Below, piece after piece: positions 34,083 to 42,762 of a stretch of DNA of 52,372 nt. The position numbers and the translations under genes were made by a program. Numbering within the stretch: the first letter of the stretch is position 1; each line of letters starts with the position of its first letter. The notes beneath the pieces are model-generated. The model ran no database searches and was not told the origin of the DNA. It saw nothing but the letters and a program-made list of their open reading frames with translations. This DNA is from Nocardioides sp. TRM66260-LWL (GTDB lineage: Bacteria > Actinomycetota > Actinomycetes > Propionibacteriales > Nocardioidaceae): assembly GCF_020075545.1 (NCBI RefSeq), contig NZ_JAIQZK010000013.1:1-52372 (forward strand), written 5' to 3'.

Positions 34083-36878
34083 TCAGGCGTCGCCGCCCTC
34101 CTGCTTGCGACCGGCGACCGCGGTGGGGTCGTCGATGCGGTACTGGTCGAACGCCTTCTGCACCAGCGCCGGGTCGATCTCGCCGGCGTCGGCGAGCGCC
34201 TGCAGGGTGCGGACGACGACCGACTCGGCGTCGATGTGGAAGAACCGGCGCGCCGCGGGGCGGGTGTCGGCGAAGCCGAAGCCGTCCGCGCCGAGCACGC
34301 AGTAGTCGCCGGGCACCCAACGGGCGATCTGCATCGGCACCGCGGTCTGGAAGTCCGAGACCGCCACGAACGGACCGTTGGCGCCGGCCAGCTTGTCGCT
34401 GACGTAGGCGGTGCGCGGGGTCTCGCTCGGGTGCAGCAGGTTCCACTCCTCGGCCGCCACGGCGTCGCGCGCGAGCTCGTTCCACGACGTCACCGACCAG
34501 GTGTCGGCGGCGACGCCCCACTCCTCGCGGAGCAGGCGCGCGGCCTCCTTGACCCACGGGTAGCCGACGCCCGAGGCGAGCAGCTGGACGCGCGGCCCGT
34601 CGCCCTCGCCGGTCGAGACGCGGTGGAGGCCCCGCAGGATGCCCTCGACGTCGACGTCCGCCGGCTCGGCGGGCTGCTCGACCGGCTCGTTGTAGACGGT
34701 GAGGTAGTAGATGACGTCCTCGCCGTGCGGGTGCTCGTCGGTGGAGCCGTACATCCGCTCCAGGCCTGCCCGCATGACGTGCCCGACCTCGTAGGCGAAC
34801 GCGGGGTCGTAGTGCACGATCGCGGGGTTCGACGCCGCCAGCAGCGGCGAGTGCCCGTCGGCGTGCTGGAGGCCCTCGCCGGTCAGCGTGGTGCGGCCGG
34901 CCGTGGCGCCGACGAGGAAGCCGCGGGCCAGCTGGTCGGCCATGGCCCAGATCGAGTCGCCGGTGCGCTGGAACCCGAACATCGAGTAGAAGATGTAGAA
35001 CGGGATCATGTGCTGGCCGTGGGTGGCGTACGCCGAGCCGGCCGCGATCGCCGACGCCATGGCCCCGGCCTCCGAGATGCCCTCGTGCAGCATCTGCCCC
35101 TGCGCCGACTCCTTGTACGACAGCAGCAGCTTCCGGTCCACCGAGTCGTAGAGCTGGCCCTGCGGGTTGTAGACCTTCGCGCTCGGGAACATCGAGTCCA
35201 TGCCGAACGTGCGGTACTCGTCGGGCGCGATCGGGACGATGCGGGCCCCGATGCCGGGGTCCTTCATCCAGTCCTTCAGCAGCCGGACGGCGGCCATGGT
35301 GGTGGCCACCTTGTGCTTGCCGCCGCCCTGCTTGACCTCGGCGTACACGGCGTCGCCGGGCAGCTTCAGCGGCTCGGCCCGCACGACCCGGCGCGGCAGC
35401 GAGCCGCCGAGCTGGTGGCGTCGCTCCCTCATGTACTCGATCTCGGGCGACTTCTCGCCGGGGTGGAAGAACGGCGCGGTGCCGGTCTCCTCGTAGGCCC
35501 GGGCCAGGTCGCGGTCGGAGAGCGGCAGGTACAGCCGGTCGCGGAACTTGCGCAGGTCGTCCTGGGTCAGCTTCTTCATCTGGTGGGTGGCGTTCTTGCC
35601 CTCGAGGGCGTCGATCGTCCAGCCCTTGATGGTCTTGGCCAGGATCACCGTCGGCTGGCCGGCGTGCTTCGTCGCGGCGTCGAACGCGGCGTAGACCTTG
35701 CGGTAGTCGTGACCGCCGCGCGGCAGCTTGGAGATCTGCGAGTCGCTCATGTGCTCGACCATCGCGCGCAGGCGCGGGTCGCCGCCGAAGAAGTGCTCGC
35801 GGACGTACGCGCCGTCCTCGGTGCTGTAGGTCTGGAACTGGCCGTCGGGCGTGATGTTCATCTGGTTCACCAGCACGCCGTCGACGTCGCGGGCGAGCAG
35901 GGCGTCCCACTCGCGGCCCCAGACGACCTTGATGACGTTCCAGCCCGCGCCGCGGAAGTTGGCCTCGAGCTCCTGGATGATCTTGCCGTTGCCGGTGACC
36001 GGCCCGTCGAGCTGCTGCAGGTTGCAGTTGACGACCCACACCAGGTTGTCGAGCTCCTCGCGGGCCGCGATGCGGATCGCGCCGAGCGACTCGGGCTCGG
36101 CCATCTCGCCGTCGCCGAGGAACGCCCAGACGCGCTGCTGGGAGGTGTCCTTGACGCCGCGGTTGTGCAGGTAGCGGTTGAACCGCGCCTGGTAGATCGA
36201 GTTCAGGCCGGTGAGGCCCATCGAGACGGTCGGGAACTCCCAGAACTCCGGCATCAGCCGCGGGTGCGGGTAGGAGGAGAGACCGGCGTGCGCGCCGTGC
36301 TGCACCTCCTGCCGGAAGCGGTAGAGCTGCTCCTCGCTGAGCCGGCCCTCGAGGAAGGCGCGGGCGTAGATGCCGGGGGAGGCGTGGCCCTGGATGTAGA
36401 CCTGGTCGCCGCCGCCCTCGTGGTCCTTGCCGCGGAAGAAGTGGTTGAAGCCGACCTCGTAGAGGCTCGCCGAGGACTGGTAGGTGGCGATGTGCCCGCC
36501 GACCTCGAGTCCCTTGCGGTTCGCGCTCGACACCATCACCGCGGCGTTCCAGCGGATGAAGGCGCGGATGCGGCGCTCGACCTCCTCGTCGCCGGGGAAC
36601 CAGGGCTCGCGCTCGGGCGGGATGGTGTTGATGTAGTCGGTGCTGCGCAGCGCCGGCACGCCGACCTGTCGCTCGCGGGCCCGCTCGAGCAGGCGCAGCA
36701 TCAGGTAGCGCGCCCGATCGCGGCCGCGCTCGTCGAGCAGCGCGTCGAAGGAGTCGAGCCAGTCGTGGGTCTCGTCCGGGTCGATGTCGGGCAGCTGGGT
36801 GGGCAGTCCCTCGTGGATGACCGACGGGGTGCCGCCGGTGCGAGTCGTGCCTGAAGGCGTGGTTGTTTCCTCGGTCAC
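34083..36878 (-). CDS. aceE: Pyruvate dehydrogenase E1, homodimeric type
   Basis: The 931-aa thiamine-diphosphate enzyme decarboxylates pyruvate for the pyruvate dehydrogenase complex. The ThDP motif runs from GDGEMAEPES to NLVWVVNCNLQQLDGPV; other marks are GHIATYQSSASLYEVGFNHF, QVYIQGHASPGIYARAFLEG, GISEAGAMASAIAAGSAYAT and GDYCVLGADGFGFADTR. Length is close to that of E. coli and mycobacterial AceE. The start is GTG at 36878. It stands alone on the minus strand, divergent from the DUF3052 gene as in other actinobacteria. It depends on thiamine, the product of the neighbouring thi operon, though no shared regulation is visible. Confidence 0.96.
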   Translation of the reverse strand: MTEETTTPSGTTRTGGTPSVIHEGLPTQLPDIDPDETHDWLDSFDALLDERGRDRARYLMLRLLERARERQVGVPALRSTDYINTIPPEREPWFPGDEEVERRIRAFIRWNAAVMVSSANRKGLEVGGHIATYQSSASLYEVGFNHFFRGKDHEGGGDQVYIQGHASPGIYARAFLEGRLSEEQLYRFRQEVQHGAHAGLSSYPHPRLMPEFWEFPTVSMGLTGLNSIYQARFNRYLHNRGVKDTSQQRVWAFLGDGEMAEPESLGAIRIAAREELDNLVWVVNCNLQQLDGPVTGNGKIIQELEANFRGAGWNVIKVVWGREWDALLARDVDGVLVNQMNITPDGQFQTYSTEDGAYVREHFFGGDPRLRAMVEHMSDSQISKLPRGGHDYRKVYAAFDAATKHAGQPTVILAKTIKGWTIDALEGKNATHQMKKLTQDDLRKFRDRLYLPLSDRDLARAYEETGTAPFFHPGEKSPEIEYMRERRHQLGGSLPRRVVRAEPLKLPGDAVYAEVKQGGGKHKVATTMAAVRLLKDWMKDPGIGARIVPIAPDEYRTFGMDSMFPSAKVYNPQGQLYDSVDRKLLLSYKESAQGQMLHEGISEAGAMASAIAAGSAYATHGQHMIPFYIFYSMFGFQRTGDSIWAMADQLARGFLVGATAGRTTLTGEGLQHADGHSPLLAASNPAIVHYDPAFAYEVGHVMRAGLERMYGSTDEHPHGEDVIYYLTVYNEPVEQPAEPADVDVEGILRGLHRVSTGEGDGPRVQLLASGVGYPWVKEAARLLREEWGVAADTWSVTSWNELARDAVAAEEWNLLHPSETPRTAYVSDKLAGANGPFVAVSDFQTAVPMQIARWVPGDYCVLGADGFGFADTRPAARRFFHIDAESVVVRTLQALADAGEIDPALVQKAFDQYRIDDPTAVAGRKQEGGDA

Positions 36879-37239
36879 GTCCCCATCGTGGCACGCCGGA
36901 GCGGGCTACGGAATCTACCCGCGAGTACGGTCGCGCGGCTGCCGATTGGGCCTCTGAGCAGGCATGACGCGTTCCGGACGCCGGTCTCCGGAGTCCGGTC
37001 ACGGGGCGATCGGGACGGTCCTCGGGTCACCCCTCGAGGGGGCCCCGCGGGCGCGGACGCGGCCACACCCGGCGCCGCCGCGGCGACGTCCGACCCCTCC
37101 GAGCCGCGGCCCGACGGCGCCGATCGTGGGCGTGACCTGCGGCGAAGAGGTTGCGCCCCTCCGGCATCTCCGCTGGACTACTCACCACCCCGGACGCGTC
37201 CGGGGCCCGAATCGTCGACGTAGAGCAGTGGAGGAACCA
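36879..37239. other. Divergent promoter region aceE / DUF3052
   Basis: The gap of about 360 bp between two divergent core genes must hold both promoters. A TAGATT at 36917-36912 on the minus strand could be the -10 of aceE, without a good -35. I see no riboswitch or strong repeat here. Confidence 0.35.
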
Positions 37240-37695
37240 GTGAGCGCGACCGCGGGTGGCGGGTCCACCCAGACCGGCGTGGCCGGAGATGCAGCAGCGA
37301 CGGGTCCGGCGGCCCGCCTCGGGTTCACCCGGGGGATGGTCGTCCAGGAGCTCGGGTGGGACGAGGACACCGACGACGCGCTGCGCGTCGCGGTCGAGGA
37401 CGCCATCGACTCCGACATGGTCGACGGCGACTACGGCAACGTCGTCGACGCCGTCCTGCTGTGGTGGCGCGAGGACGACGGCGACCTCGTCGACGGCCTG
37501 GTCGACTCCCTGACCGACCTCGTCGGCGGCGGCTCGATCTGGCTGCTGACGCCCAAGGTCGGTCGTCCCGGGGCCGTCGACCCCGCCGACATCGCCGAGG
37601 CCGCGCCGATCGCCGGGCTCTCGCAGACCACCACCGCCACCGTGAGCAAGGAGTGGTCGGCCACCCGTCTCGTGGCGCCGAAGACCGTCTCCTGA
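37240..37695 (+). CDS. DUF3052 family protein
   Basis: The 151-aa acidic cytosolic protein matches the actinobacterial DUF3052 family. The core is LGFTRGMVVQELGWDEDTDD, ALRVAVEDAIDSDMVDGDYG, VDAVLLWWREDDGDLVDGLV and SIWLLTPKVGRPGAVDPADI. GTG 37240 has a good GGAGG ribosome-binding site 5 bases upstream. The function is unknown. The family is commonly found next to aceE and an AhpE-type peroxiredoxin, as here, so a conserved functional link is likely but not defined. Confidence 0.88.
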   Translation: MSATAGGGSTQTGVAGDAAATGPAARLGFTRGMVVQELGWDEDTDDALRVAVEDAIDSDMVDGDYGNVVDAVLLWWREDDGDLVDGLVDSLTDLVGGGSIWLLTPKVGRPGAVDPADIAEAAPIAGLSQTTTATVSKEWSATRLVAPKTVS

Positions 37696-37771
37696 TCCGG
37701 GCGGTCGCGACGTGAGCATCGCGACGTCCCGCAGCGGGTCGTCGGGCTGCGTCGGCGGGGTCGGCGCGGGC

Positions 37772-37777
37772 TAGAGT
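37772..37777 (+). promoter_or_regulatory. -10-like TAGAGT just before a GTG start
   Basis: TAGAGT ends 6 bases before the GTG of the following acyl-CoA ligase gene, and there is no ribosome-binding site in between. This spacing would give a leaderless mRNA, common in actinobacteria. No clear -35 is seen. Confidence 0.4.
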
Positions 37778-37783
37778 CCCCCC

Positions 37784-39412
37784 GTGCTGAACAAGCTCGT
37801 CTCCGGTGCGTCCGCCGCCGGCACCAGCCTCAAGGTCCTCTCGCGCGCCGGCATCATCCGGCCGTACTCGCCGATCGTCCTCGCGCGCCTCGCGAAGACG
37901 CTCTCCGACTGGGGCCCGGGCCCGGCCGGGGGCTTCGCCAGCCTGGCGATCCGCGAGCCCGACCGCGTCGGCATCGTCGACGAGCTCGGCGAGGTGACCT
38001 TCGGCCAGATGCAGGCGCGCTCGAACGCGCTGGCCCGCGGCCTGGCGGCGCTCGGCGTCCGCGAGGGCGACGGCGTCGCGATCATGGCCCGCAACCACCG
38101 CGGCTTCATCGACGCCACCAACGCCGCGGCCAAGCTCGGCGCCGACATCCTCTACCTCAACACCGCGTTCGCGGGGCCGCAGCTGCGCGAGGTCCTCGCC
38201 CGCGACAAGCCGACCGTGCTCGTCTACGACGAGGAGTTCGCGGGCCTGATCGGCGACTCCGCCGTCCAGCACCGCGTGCTCGCCTGGACCGACTCCACGC
38301 CCGACGCCGCGGGCCTGGTCGACGGCCTGCCGACGCTGGAGTCGCTGATCGCCGGCCACGACGCCGCCGATCTCGCCGCCCCGCAGCGGCACGCCCGCAT
38401 CGTCATCCTCACCTCCGGCACGACCGGCACCCCGAAGGGCGCGCCGCGCAGCGAGGCCGGCGTCGAGGCGGCCGTCTCGCTGCTCTCCGGCCTGCCGCTG
38501 CGCTACGGCTGGCGCACCCACATCGCCGCGCCGCTGTTCCACACCTGGGGCTTCGGCCACCTGGCGCTGTCGATGCTGCTGGGGTCGACGATCGTGCTGC
38601 GTCGCCGGTTCGACCCCGAGTCGGCGCTCCAGGTGCTCGAGGACGAGCGGTGCTCCTCGTTCGTCGTCATCCCGGTCATGCTGCAGCGCATCCTCGCGCT
38701 CCCCGACGAGGTCCTCGAGCGGCACGACCTCGCGCACGTCGAGGTCGTCGCGTCCTCGGGCTCCGCGCTGCCCGGCGACCTCGCGCTGAGCTGGATGGAC
38801 CGCTTCGGCGACAACCTCTACTCCACCTACGGCTCCACCGAGGTCGCCTACGCCGCGATCGCCGGCCCGGCCGACCTGCGGGCCGCGCCGTCCACCGCGG
38901 GCCACCCGCCCTACGCCACCGTCGTCCGGATCCTCGACGAGCAGGGACGCGAGGTGCCGCAGGGGCAGCCGGGCCGCATCTTCGTCGGCAACGGCCTGCT
39001 GTTCGAGGGCTACACCGGCGGCGGCGGCAAGGAGGTCATCGACGGTCTGATGTCCACCGGCGACGTCGGCCGGTTCGGGCCCGACGGTCGGCTCTACGTC
39101 GAGGGTCGCGACGACGAGATGATCGTGTCCGGCGGCGAGAACGTCTTCCCCAAGGAGGTCGAGGACTGCATCGCGCGCCACGACGCCGTGCTTGAGGTCG
39201 CCGCGATCGGCGTCGAGGACCCCGACTTCGGCAAGCGGCTGCGCGCGTTCGTCGTGTGCCGCGAGGCCGGCTCCCTGTCCGAGGACGACGTCCGCGGCTG
39301 GGTGAAGGAACACCTGGCCCGGTACAAGGTGCCGCGCGACGTCGTCTTCCTCGACGAGCTGCCCCGCAACGCCACCGGCAAGGTCCTCAAGCGGGAGCTG
39401 TCCACCTCGTGA
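37784..39412 (+). CDS. Acyl-CoA ligase, AMP-forming (FadD-like)
   Basis: The 542-aa member of the ANL superfamily activates a carboxylic acid with ATP and CoA. The AMP-binding loop LTSGTTGTPKGAP is near residue 208, YSTYGSTEVAYAAIAGP near 345, STGDVGRFGPDGRLYVEGRD near 425, and the C-terminal lysine region PRNATGKVLKREL. The N-terminus (LARLAKTLSDWGPGPAGGF) resembles mycobacterial FadD2-like proteins, so a fatty acid is the likely substrate. The substrate cannot be told from sequence. It is inserted between DUF3052 and the peroxiredoxin, and overlaps the latter by 4 bases. Confidence 0.88.
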   Translation: MLNKLVSGASAAGTSLKVLSRAGIIRPYSPIVLARLAKTLSDWGPGPAGGFASLAIREPDRVGIVDELGEVTFGQMQARSNALARGLAALGVREGDGVAIMARNHRGFIDATNAAAKLGADILYLNTAFAGPQLREVLARDKPTVLVYDEEFAGLIGDSAVQHRVLAWTDSTPDAAGLVDGLPTLESLIAGHDAADLAAPQRHARIVILTSGTTGTPKGAPRSEAGVEAAVSLLSGLPLRYGWRTHIAAPLFHTWGFGHLALSMLLGSTIVLRRRFDPESALQVLEDERCSSFVVIPVMLQRILALPDEVLERHDLAHVEVVASSGSALPGDLALSWMDRFGDNLYSTYGSTEVAYAAIAGPADLRAAPSTAGHPPYATVVRILDEQGREVPQGQPGRIFVGNGLLFEGYTGGGGKEVIDGLMSTGDVGRFGPDGRLYVEGRDDEMIVSGGENVFPKEVEDCIARHDAVLEVAAIGVEDPDFGKRLRAFVVCREAGSLSEDDVRGWVKEHLARYKVPRDVVFLDELPRNATGKVLKRELSTS

Positions 39413-39927
39413 GCCGCCCCGACGCGGTGGCCGACCCGGTGGCGCGGGGCGACGCAGGAGCCGGCACCGGGCTGACCCTCGGCGGTCCCGCGCCCGACTT
39501 CTGCCTCCGCGACCAGTTCGGTCAGGACGTCCGGCTCTCGGAGTACCGCGGGAGCAAGGCCGTCGCGCTGCTCTTCTACCCGTACGCGTTCTCGGGGGTG
39601 TGCACCGGCGAGATGGCCGGCATCCGCGCCCGGCTCGACGAGTTCGTCACCTTCGACACCGAGGTGCTGGCGATCTCCTGCGACCCGATCTTCGCGCTGC
39701 GCGCCTTCGCCGACGCCGACGGGCTGAACTTCCCGCTGCTCAGCGACTTCTGGCCGCACGGCGAGGTCAGCCGGGCGTACGACGTCTTCGACGAGCGCAG
39801 CGGCTCCGCGCGCCGCTCGTCCTACGTCATCGACAAGGCCGGCGTCGTCCGGTGGTCGGTGCACAACGCGATGCCCGAGGGCCGCGACCTCGACGAGCAC
39901 CTGCGTCAGCTGGCCGCGCTCGTCTGA
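39409..39927 (+). CDS. AhpE-type peroxiredoxin
   Basis: The 172-aa thioredoxin-fold protein reduces peroxides. The peroxidatic Cys is C65 in YAFSGVCTGEM, the usual PxxxT/SxxC context altered to YAFSGVC as in AhpE. Other marks are LGGPAPDFCLRDQFGQDV and LLSDFWPHGEVSRAYDVFDE. A second Cys (AISCDP, near 90) is not at the usual resolving position, which fits a 1-Cys enzyme. GTG 39409 overlaps the ligase stop; the N-terminus carries about 20 extra residues compared with the usual family start. Confidence 0.87.
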   Translation: MSRPDAVADPVARGDAGAGTGLTLGGPAPDFCLRDQFGQDVRLSEYRGSKAVALLFYPYAFSGVCTGEMAGIRARLDEFVTFDTEVLAISCDPIFALRAFADADGLNFPLLSDFWPHGEVSRAYDVFDERSGSARRSSYVIDKAGVVRWSVHNAMPEGRDLDEHLRQLAALV

Positions 39928-40046
39928 CCGATCCGACGCTCCCGACCGCGACCGGGCGCGGCCCGGGTGTCCGCGATGCGAGCGCGAAAGCAGGTTTTAC
40001 GCTCGAACAGCGGACATCGGTGTCCGGAGCGCCTACTCTGGTGGAG

Positions 40047-40082
40047 CCGGACCGCTGGTGACCCGAGACGCCAGCGGTCCGG
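40047..40082. terminator. 12-bp perfect hairpin after the peroxiredoxin gene
   Basis: CCGGACCGCTGG at 40047-40058 pairs perfectly with CCAGCGGTCCGG at 40071-40082 around a 12-base loop, about 120 bases past the peroxiredoxin stop and 100 bases before tRNA-Val. Confidence 0.6.
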
Positions 40083-40181
40083 TTCTCACGTCCCGGCTCG
40101 GGCGCCCGTCGCAGGCGCCGCCGGCACCGTTAGGCTGACCTGGCCGTTCGTCGGCGGTGCCCGGGCCTCGCGCCCGGTCGA

Positions 40182-40253
40182 GGGCGCATAGCTCAGTGGT
40201 AGAGCACTGGTCTTACAAACCAGCGGTCGGGGGTTCGACACCCTCTGCGCCCA
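40182..40253 (+). tRNA. tRNA-Val (anticodon UAC)
   Basis: A complete cloverleaf can be drawn: acceptor GGGCGCA with TGCGCCC, D-arm GCTC-AGTGGTA-GAGC, anticodon stem CTGGT/ACCAG with loop CTTACAA (anticodon TAC), T-stem GGGGG/CCCTC with loop TTCGACA, discriminator A. CCA is not encoded. The gene is intact, unlike the tRNA-like ends at 1.2 and 33.9 kb. Confidence 0.97.
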
Positions 40254-40412
40254 CCCCGCTCGCGCCGGAGATCTCACCCGGTCGGGTGCACCTCGCCCGC
40301 CGTCCGAGATTTCCCTTCCGTTCCCCATCCGATCGGGAGGAGGCTCCGAAGCAGATGTGGCGCGGATCACTGCGTCACGACGAAGGCCGCTCCGGCGGCC
40401 GGAAGGAGCGTC

Positions 40413-40661
40413 ATGAGCGAGACCAGCAGGAGAGGGCTGATCGCGATGACCGGGGCCGGGGCGGCCGCGGGCGCGATCACGCTGACGAGCGGACGCGCGA
40501 GCGCCGCGACGCCGAGCCCGAAGCGGGCCGCGGAGCCCGTGACCGTCCACATCGAGGACCCCAAGTCCGACCGCGTGCGCCTGCACGTGGGCGAGCGGGA
40601 GATCGTGCTCCACGATCGCGACCTCGTCGTCCGCATCCTCAACGCAGCAGGAGGCCGCTGA
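40413..40661 (+). CDS. Small Tat-signal-like exported protein
   Basis: The 82-aa protein begins with a twin-arginine-like signal: SRRGLIAMTGAGAAAGAITL near residues 5-24, then ASA as a possible signal peptidase site near 30-32. The mature part of about 50 residues (VTVHIEDPKSDRVRLHVGER) resembles no family I know. GGAAGGAG precedes the ATG. The stop is 2 bases before the DUF4331 ATG, so the two are surely co-transcribed. It could be a partner or export carrier of the next protein. Confidence 0.72.
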   Translation: MSETSRRGLIAMTGAGAAAGAITLTSGRASAATPSPKRAAEPVTVHIEDPKSDRVRLHVGEREIVLHDRDLVVRILNAAGGR

Positions 40662-40663
40662 GC

Positions 40664-42055
40664 ATGTCGTCCCACCGCGAAGCCCCCGAGATCTCGAAGG
40701 ACCCGGTCGCCGACGGCACCGACACCTACGCGTTCATCAGCCCGGAGGACCCCACCAAGGTCATCCTGATCGCCAACTTCATCCCGCTGCAGAAGCCCGA
40801 CAGCGGCCCGAACTTCTTCGAGTTCGGCGACGACGTGCTCTACGAGATCAACATCTCGAACCGCCCGGGCAGCAAGGCCGACATCACCTACCAGTTCCGG
40901 TTCGAGACCAAGGTCCGCAACCCCAAGACCTTCCTCTACAACACCGGCCCGATCACCTCGCTGACCAGCACCGCCTGGAACCGCCCGCAGACCTACTCGG
41001 TGCTGCGTCGCAAGGACGGCAAGAGCGCGTTCCTGGCCAAGGGCCTGCCGACGCCGCCGGTCAACGTCGGCCCCCGCAGCACCCCCGACTACGCCAAGCT
41101 CGCGAACTCGGCGATCAGCGACCTGCCCGGCGGCGCCCGGGTCTTCGCCGGTCAGCGCGCGGACGCGTTCTGGGTCGACCTCGGCTCGATCTTCGACCTC
41201 GGCGGACTGCGTCCGCTGAACCAGGCGCACCTGATCAAGCTCGCGACCATGGACGGCATCAACTCGGTGCAGTCCTTCAACGTGCACACCATCGCGCTCG
41301 AGGTGCCGATCACCGACCTCACGCGCGACGGCGGCAAGCCGACCAACCCGGAGTCCAGCGCGTCCACCATCGGCGTGTGGGCGACGGCGAGCCGTCGCGC
41401 GACCCGCACCTTCGACGAGGCCACCGGCAAGTTCGTCGGCATCGGTCCGTGGAAGCAGGTCTCCCGCCTGGCCAACCCGCTGTTCAACGAGGTCATCGTG
41501 CCGATGGCCGAGAAGGACAGGTGGAACGCCTCGGAGCCCGCAGGCGACGCGACGTACGCCAAGTACGTCGCCCGTCCCGAGCTCGCCGGCCTGCTGCCCG
41601 TGCTCTACCCCGGCGCGTTCCCGAACCTGGCCGCCTACGACAAGGACCGCGCCGACCTCGACGCGATCCTGCTCACCGGCATCCCGAAGGGCATCGTCCC
41701 GGGCTTCGCGAACTACACCGGTCGCACCAAGGCCGACGTCCTGCGGCTCAACCTGGCGATCCCGCCGGCGGAGGAGCCGAACGCGCTGGGCGTCGTCGGG
41801 GGAGACCTCGCGGGCTTCCCGAACGGCCGCCGGCTCACCGACGACGTCACGACGATCGCCCTGCGGGCGGTGGCCGGCGCCACCATCCCGCTGGTCGACA
41901 GCTCCTACAAGGTCGACGACGCCGTGGGCCTGGTCTCCGACGGCTCGTCGTACACCAACTCGCCGCTGCTCACGAAGTTCCCGTTCCTGGGCCACCCCGG
42001 TGGCGGGTACGAGACGACGCCGGGCACGACGTCGACCGAGCTGAACGAGGGCTGA
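40664..42055 (+). CDS. DUF4331 family protein
   Basis: The 463-aa protein opens with the family's hallmark SSHREAPEISKDPVADGTDT and contains YAFISPEDPTKVILIANFIP, RVFAGQRADAFWVDLGSIFD and VVGGDLAGFPNGRRLTDDV. Function is unknown; many members are predicted secreted proteins. Here the mature-like start follows Met directly and no signal peptide is present, while the gene just upstream encodes a small Tat-like protein. Export in complex with that protein is an attractive guess, not shown. Confidence 0.87.
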   Translation: MSSHREAPEISKDPVADGTDTYAFISPEDPTKVILIANFIPLQKPDSGPNFFEFGDDVLYEINISNRPGSKADITYQFRFETKVRNPKTFLYNTGPITSLTSTAWNRPQTYSVLRRKDGKSAFLAKGLPTPPVNVGPRSTPDYAKLANSAISDLPGGARVFAGQRADAFWVDLGSIFDLGGLRPLNQAHLIKLATMDGINSVQSFNVHTIALEVPITDLTRDGGKPTNPESSASTIGVWATASRRATRTFDEATGKFVGIGPWKQVSRLANPLFNEVIVPMAEKDRWNASEPAGDATYAKYVARPELAGLLPVLYPGAFPNLAAYDKDRADLDAILLTGIPKGIVPGFANYTGRTKADVLRLNLAIPPAEEPNALGVVGGDLAGFPNGRRLTDDVTTIALRAVAGATIPLVDSSYKVDDAVGLVSDGSSYTNSPLLTKFPFLGHPGGGYETTPGTTSTELNEG

Positions 42056-42062
42056 CGTCGGC

Positions 42063-42455
42063 ATGAGCGAGGGTGAGGCGACGGTCGAGAACGCCTGGGC
42101 CGGGCAGGGCATGGTCCTGCTCGACATCGGTGGCGATGTCGGGGCGCTGGTCGTCACGACGCCGGCGTCGATGGAGGGCCAGGAGGTCGAGATCGCGCCC
42201 GTCGGGGCCGACCCCGGTCACGGGCACGACCACGGCCACGGACACGGCCACGGGCACGGCCACGGGCACGGGCACCGTCCGCACGTCGCGGTGGTGTCGC
42301 GTCCGACGGCCTCGGGGCCGGTCCCGTCCCTGGTCTTCCCCGACCTCGTGGAGGGCGAGTACGAGCTGTTCCACAAGGGCGGCGACGACGTCGTCCTGAC
42401 CGCCACGGTCGTCGGGGGCGAGGTCACCACCGTCGAGTGGCCGACCGGCGCCTGA
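42063..42455 (+). CDS. His-rich small protein linked to DUF4331
   Basis: The 130-aa soluble protein has a conserved-looking frame (MVLLDIGGDVGALVVTTPAS, VEIAPVG, HVAVVSRP, LVFPDLVEGEYELFHKGG) interrupted near residues 51-70 by a GH-repeat run with about ten histidines, HGHDHGHGHGHGHGHGHGHR. That stretch should bind divalent metal such as Ni, Zn or Co. The ATG lies 7 bases after the DUF4331 stop. There is no signal peptide or membrane helix. Its role is unknown. Confidence 0.8.
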   Translation: MSEGEATVENAWAGQGMVLLDIGGDVGALVVTTPASMEGQEVEIAPVGADPGHGHDHGHGHGHGHGHGHGHRPHVAVVSRPTASGPVPSLVFPDLVEGEYELFHKGGDDVVLTATVVGGEVTTVEWPTGA

Positions 42456-42576
42456 CGCCCCGCACCACCGCACTGCGCCCGGGCCCTGCTGGGTCCGGGC
42501 GCAGTCGCGTCCTCACCCCTCGGTCGGGGCGGGCGCCCCGATGCGGGGACGACGGCCGGGCCGCGCTAGGCTCGTG

Positions 42577-42690
42577 CACGAAAGGGAGTAGTCCCCAACA
42601 GCCGTGTCGACACACTGGCCGCCCATGCGGTCCGGTACGGCGGGCCCGCCTCGTGCGGGCGGACGAGACTTTCGACCATCGGCACCGGCC
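42577..42690 (+). ncRNA. yybP-ykoY (manganese) riboswitch
   Basis: GAAAGGGAGTAGTCCCCAAC at 42580 and GGACGAGACTTTCGACC at 42661 are the two conserved halves of the yybP-ykoY aptamer, and CGAAAG (42579-42584) pairs with CTTTCG (42669-42674) in the closing stem. The family senses Mn2+. It leads into the TMEM165/GDT1-type transporter gene, a known partner of this riboswitch class. A further hairpin-rich stretch to 42740 may be the expression platform. Confidence 0.82.
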
Positions 42691-42762
42691 TTCGCCGGCA
42701 GCCCGGTCGAAGCGTCCTCCCTGGGTGGCTCTCGGCCGGCGCCCTGAGCACGAGGACCCCTC

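Noticed and set aside
33418..34305. A 295-codon plus-strand frame running from the attachment-like region into aceE
   Set aside because: It crosses tRNA-like ends, a terminator and the opposite strand of aceE, and has no recognisable domain.
34236..36854. An 872-codon open frame on the plus strand opposite aceE
   Set aside because: It is the mirror of aceE caused by third-position GC bias. It is made of Val, Gly, Arg, Leu and Asp repeats with no known domain, whereas the minus-strand protein is unmistakable AceE.
37325..39313. A 662-codon minus-strand frame across DUF3052 and the acyl-CoA ligase
   Set aside because: It spans two good plus-strand genes and their gap and has the composition of a codon-bias shadow.
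42214..42275. A CRISPR or minisatellite reading of the GGCCACGGGCAC repeats
   Set aside because: The repeats are the in-frame codons of a Gly-His run in a good gene; there are no spacers.
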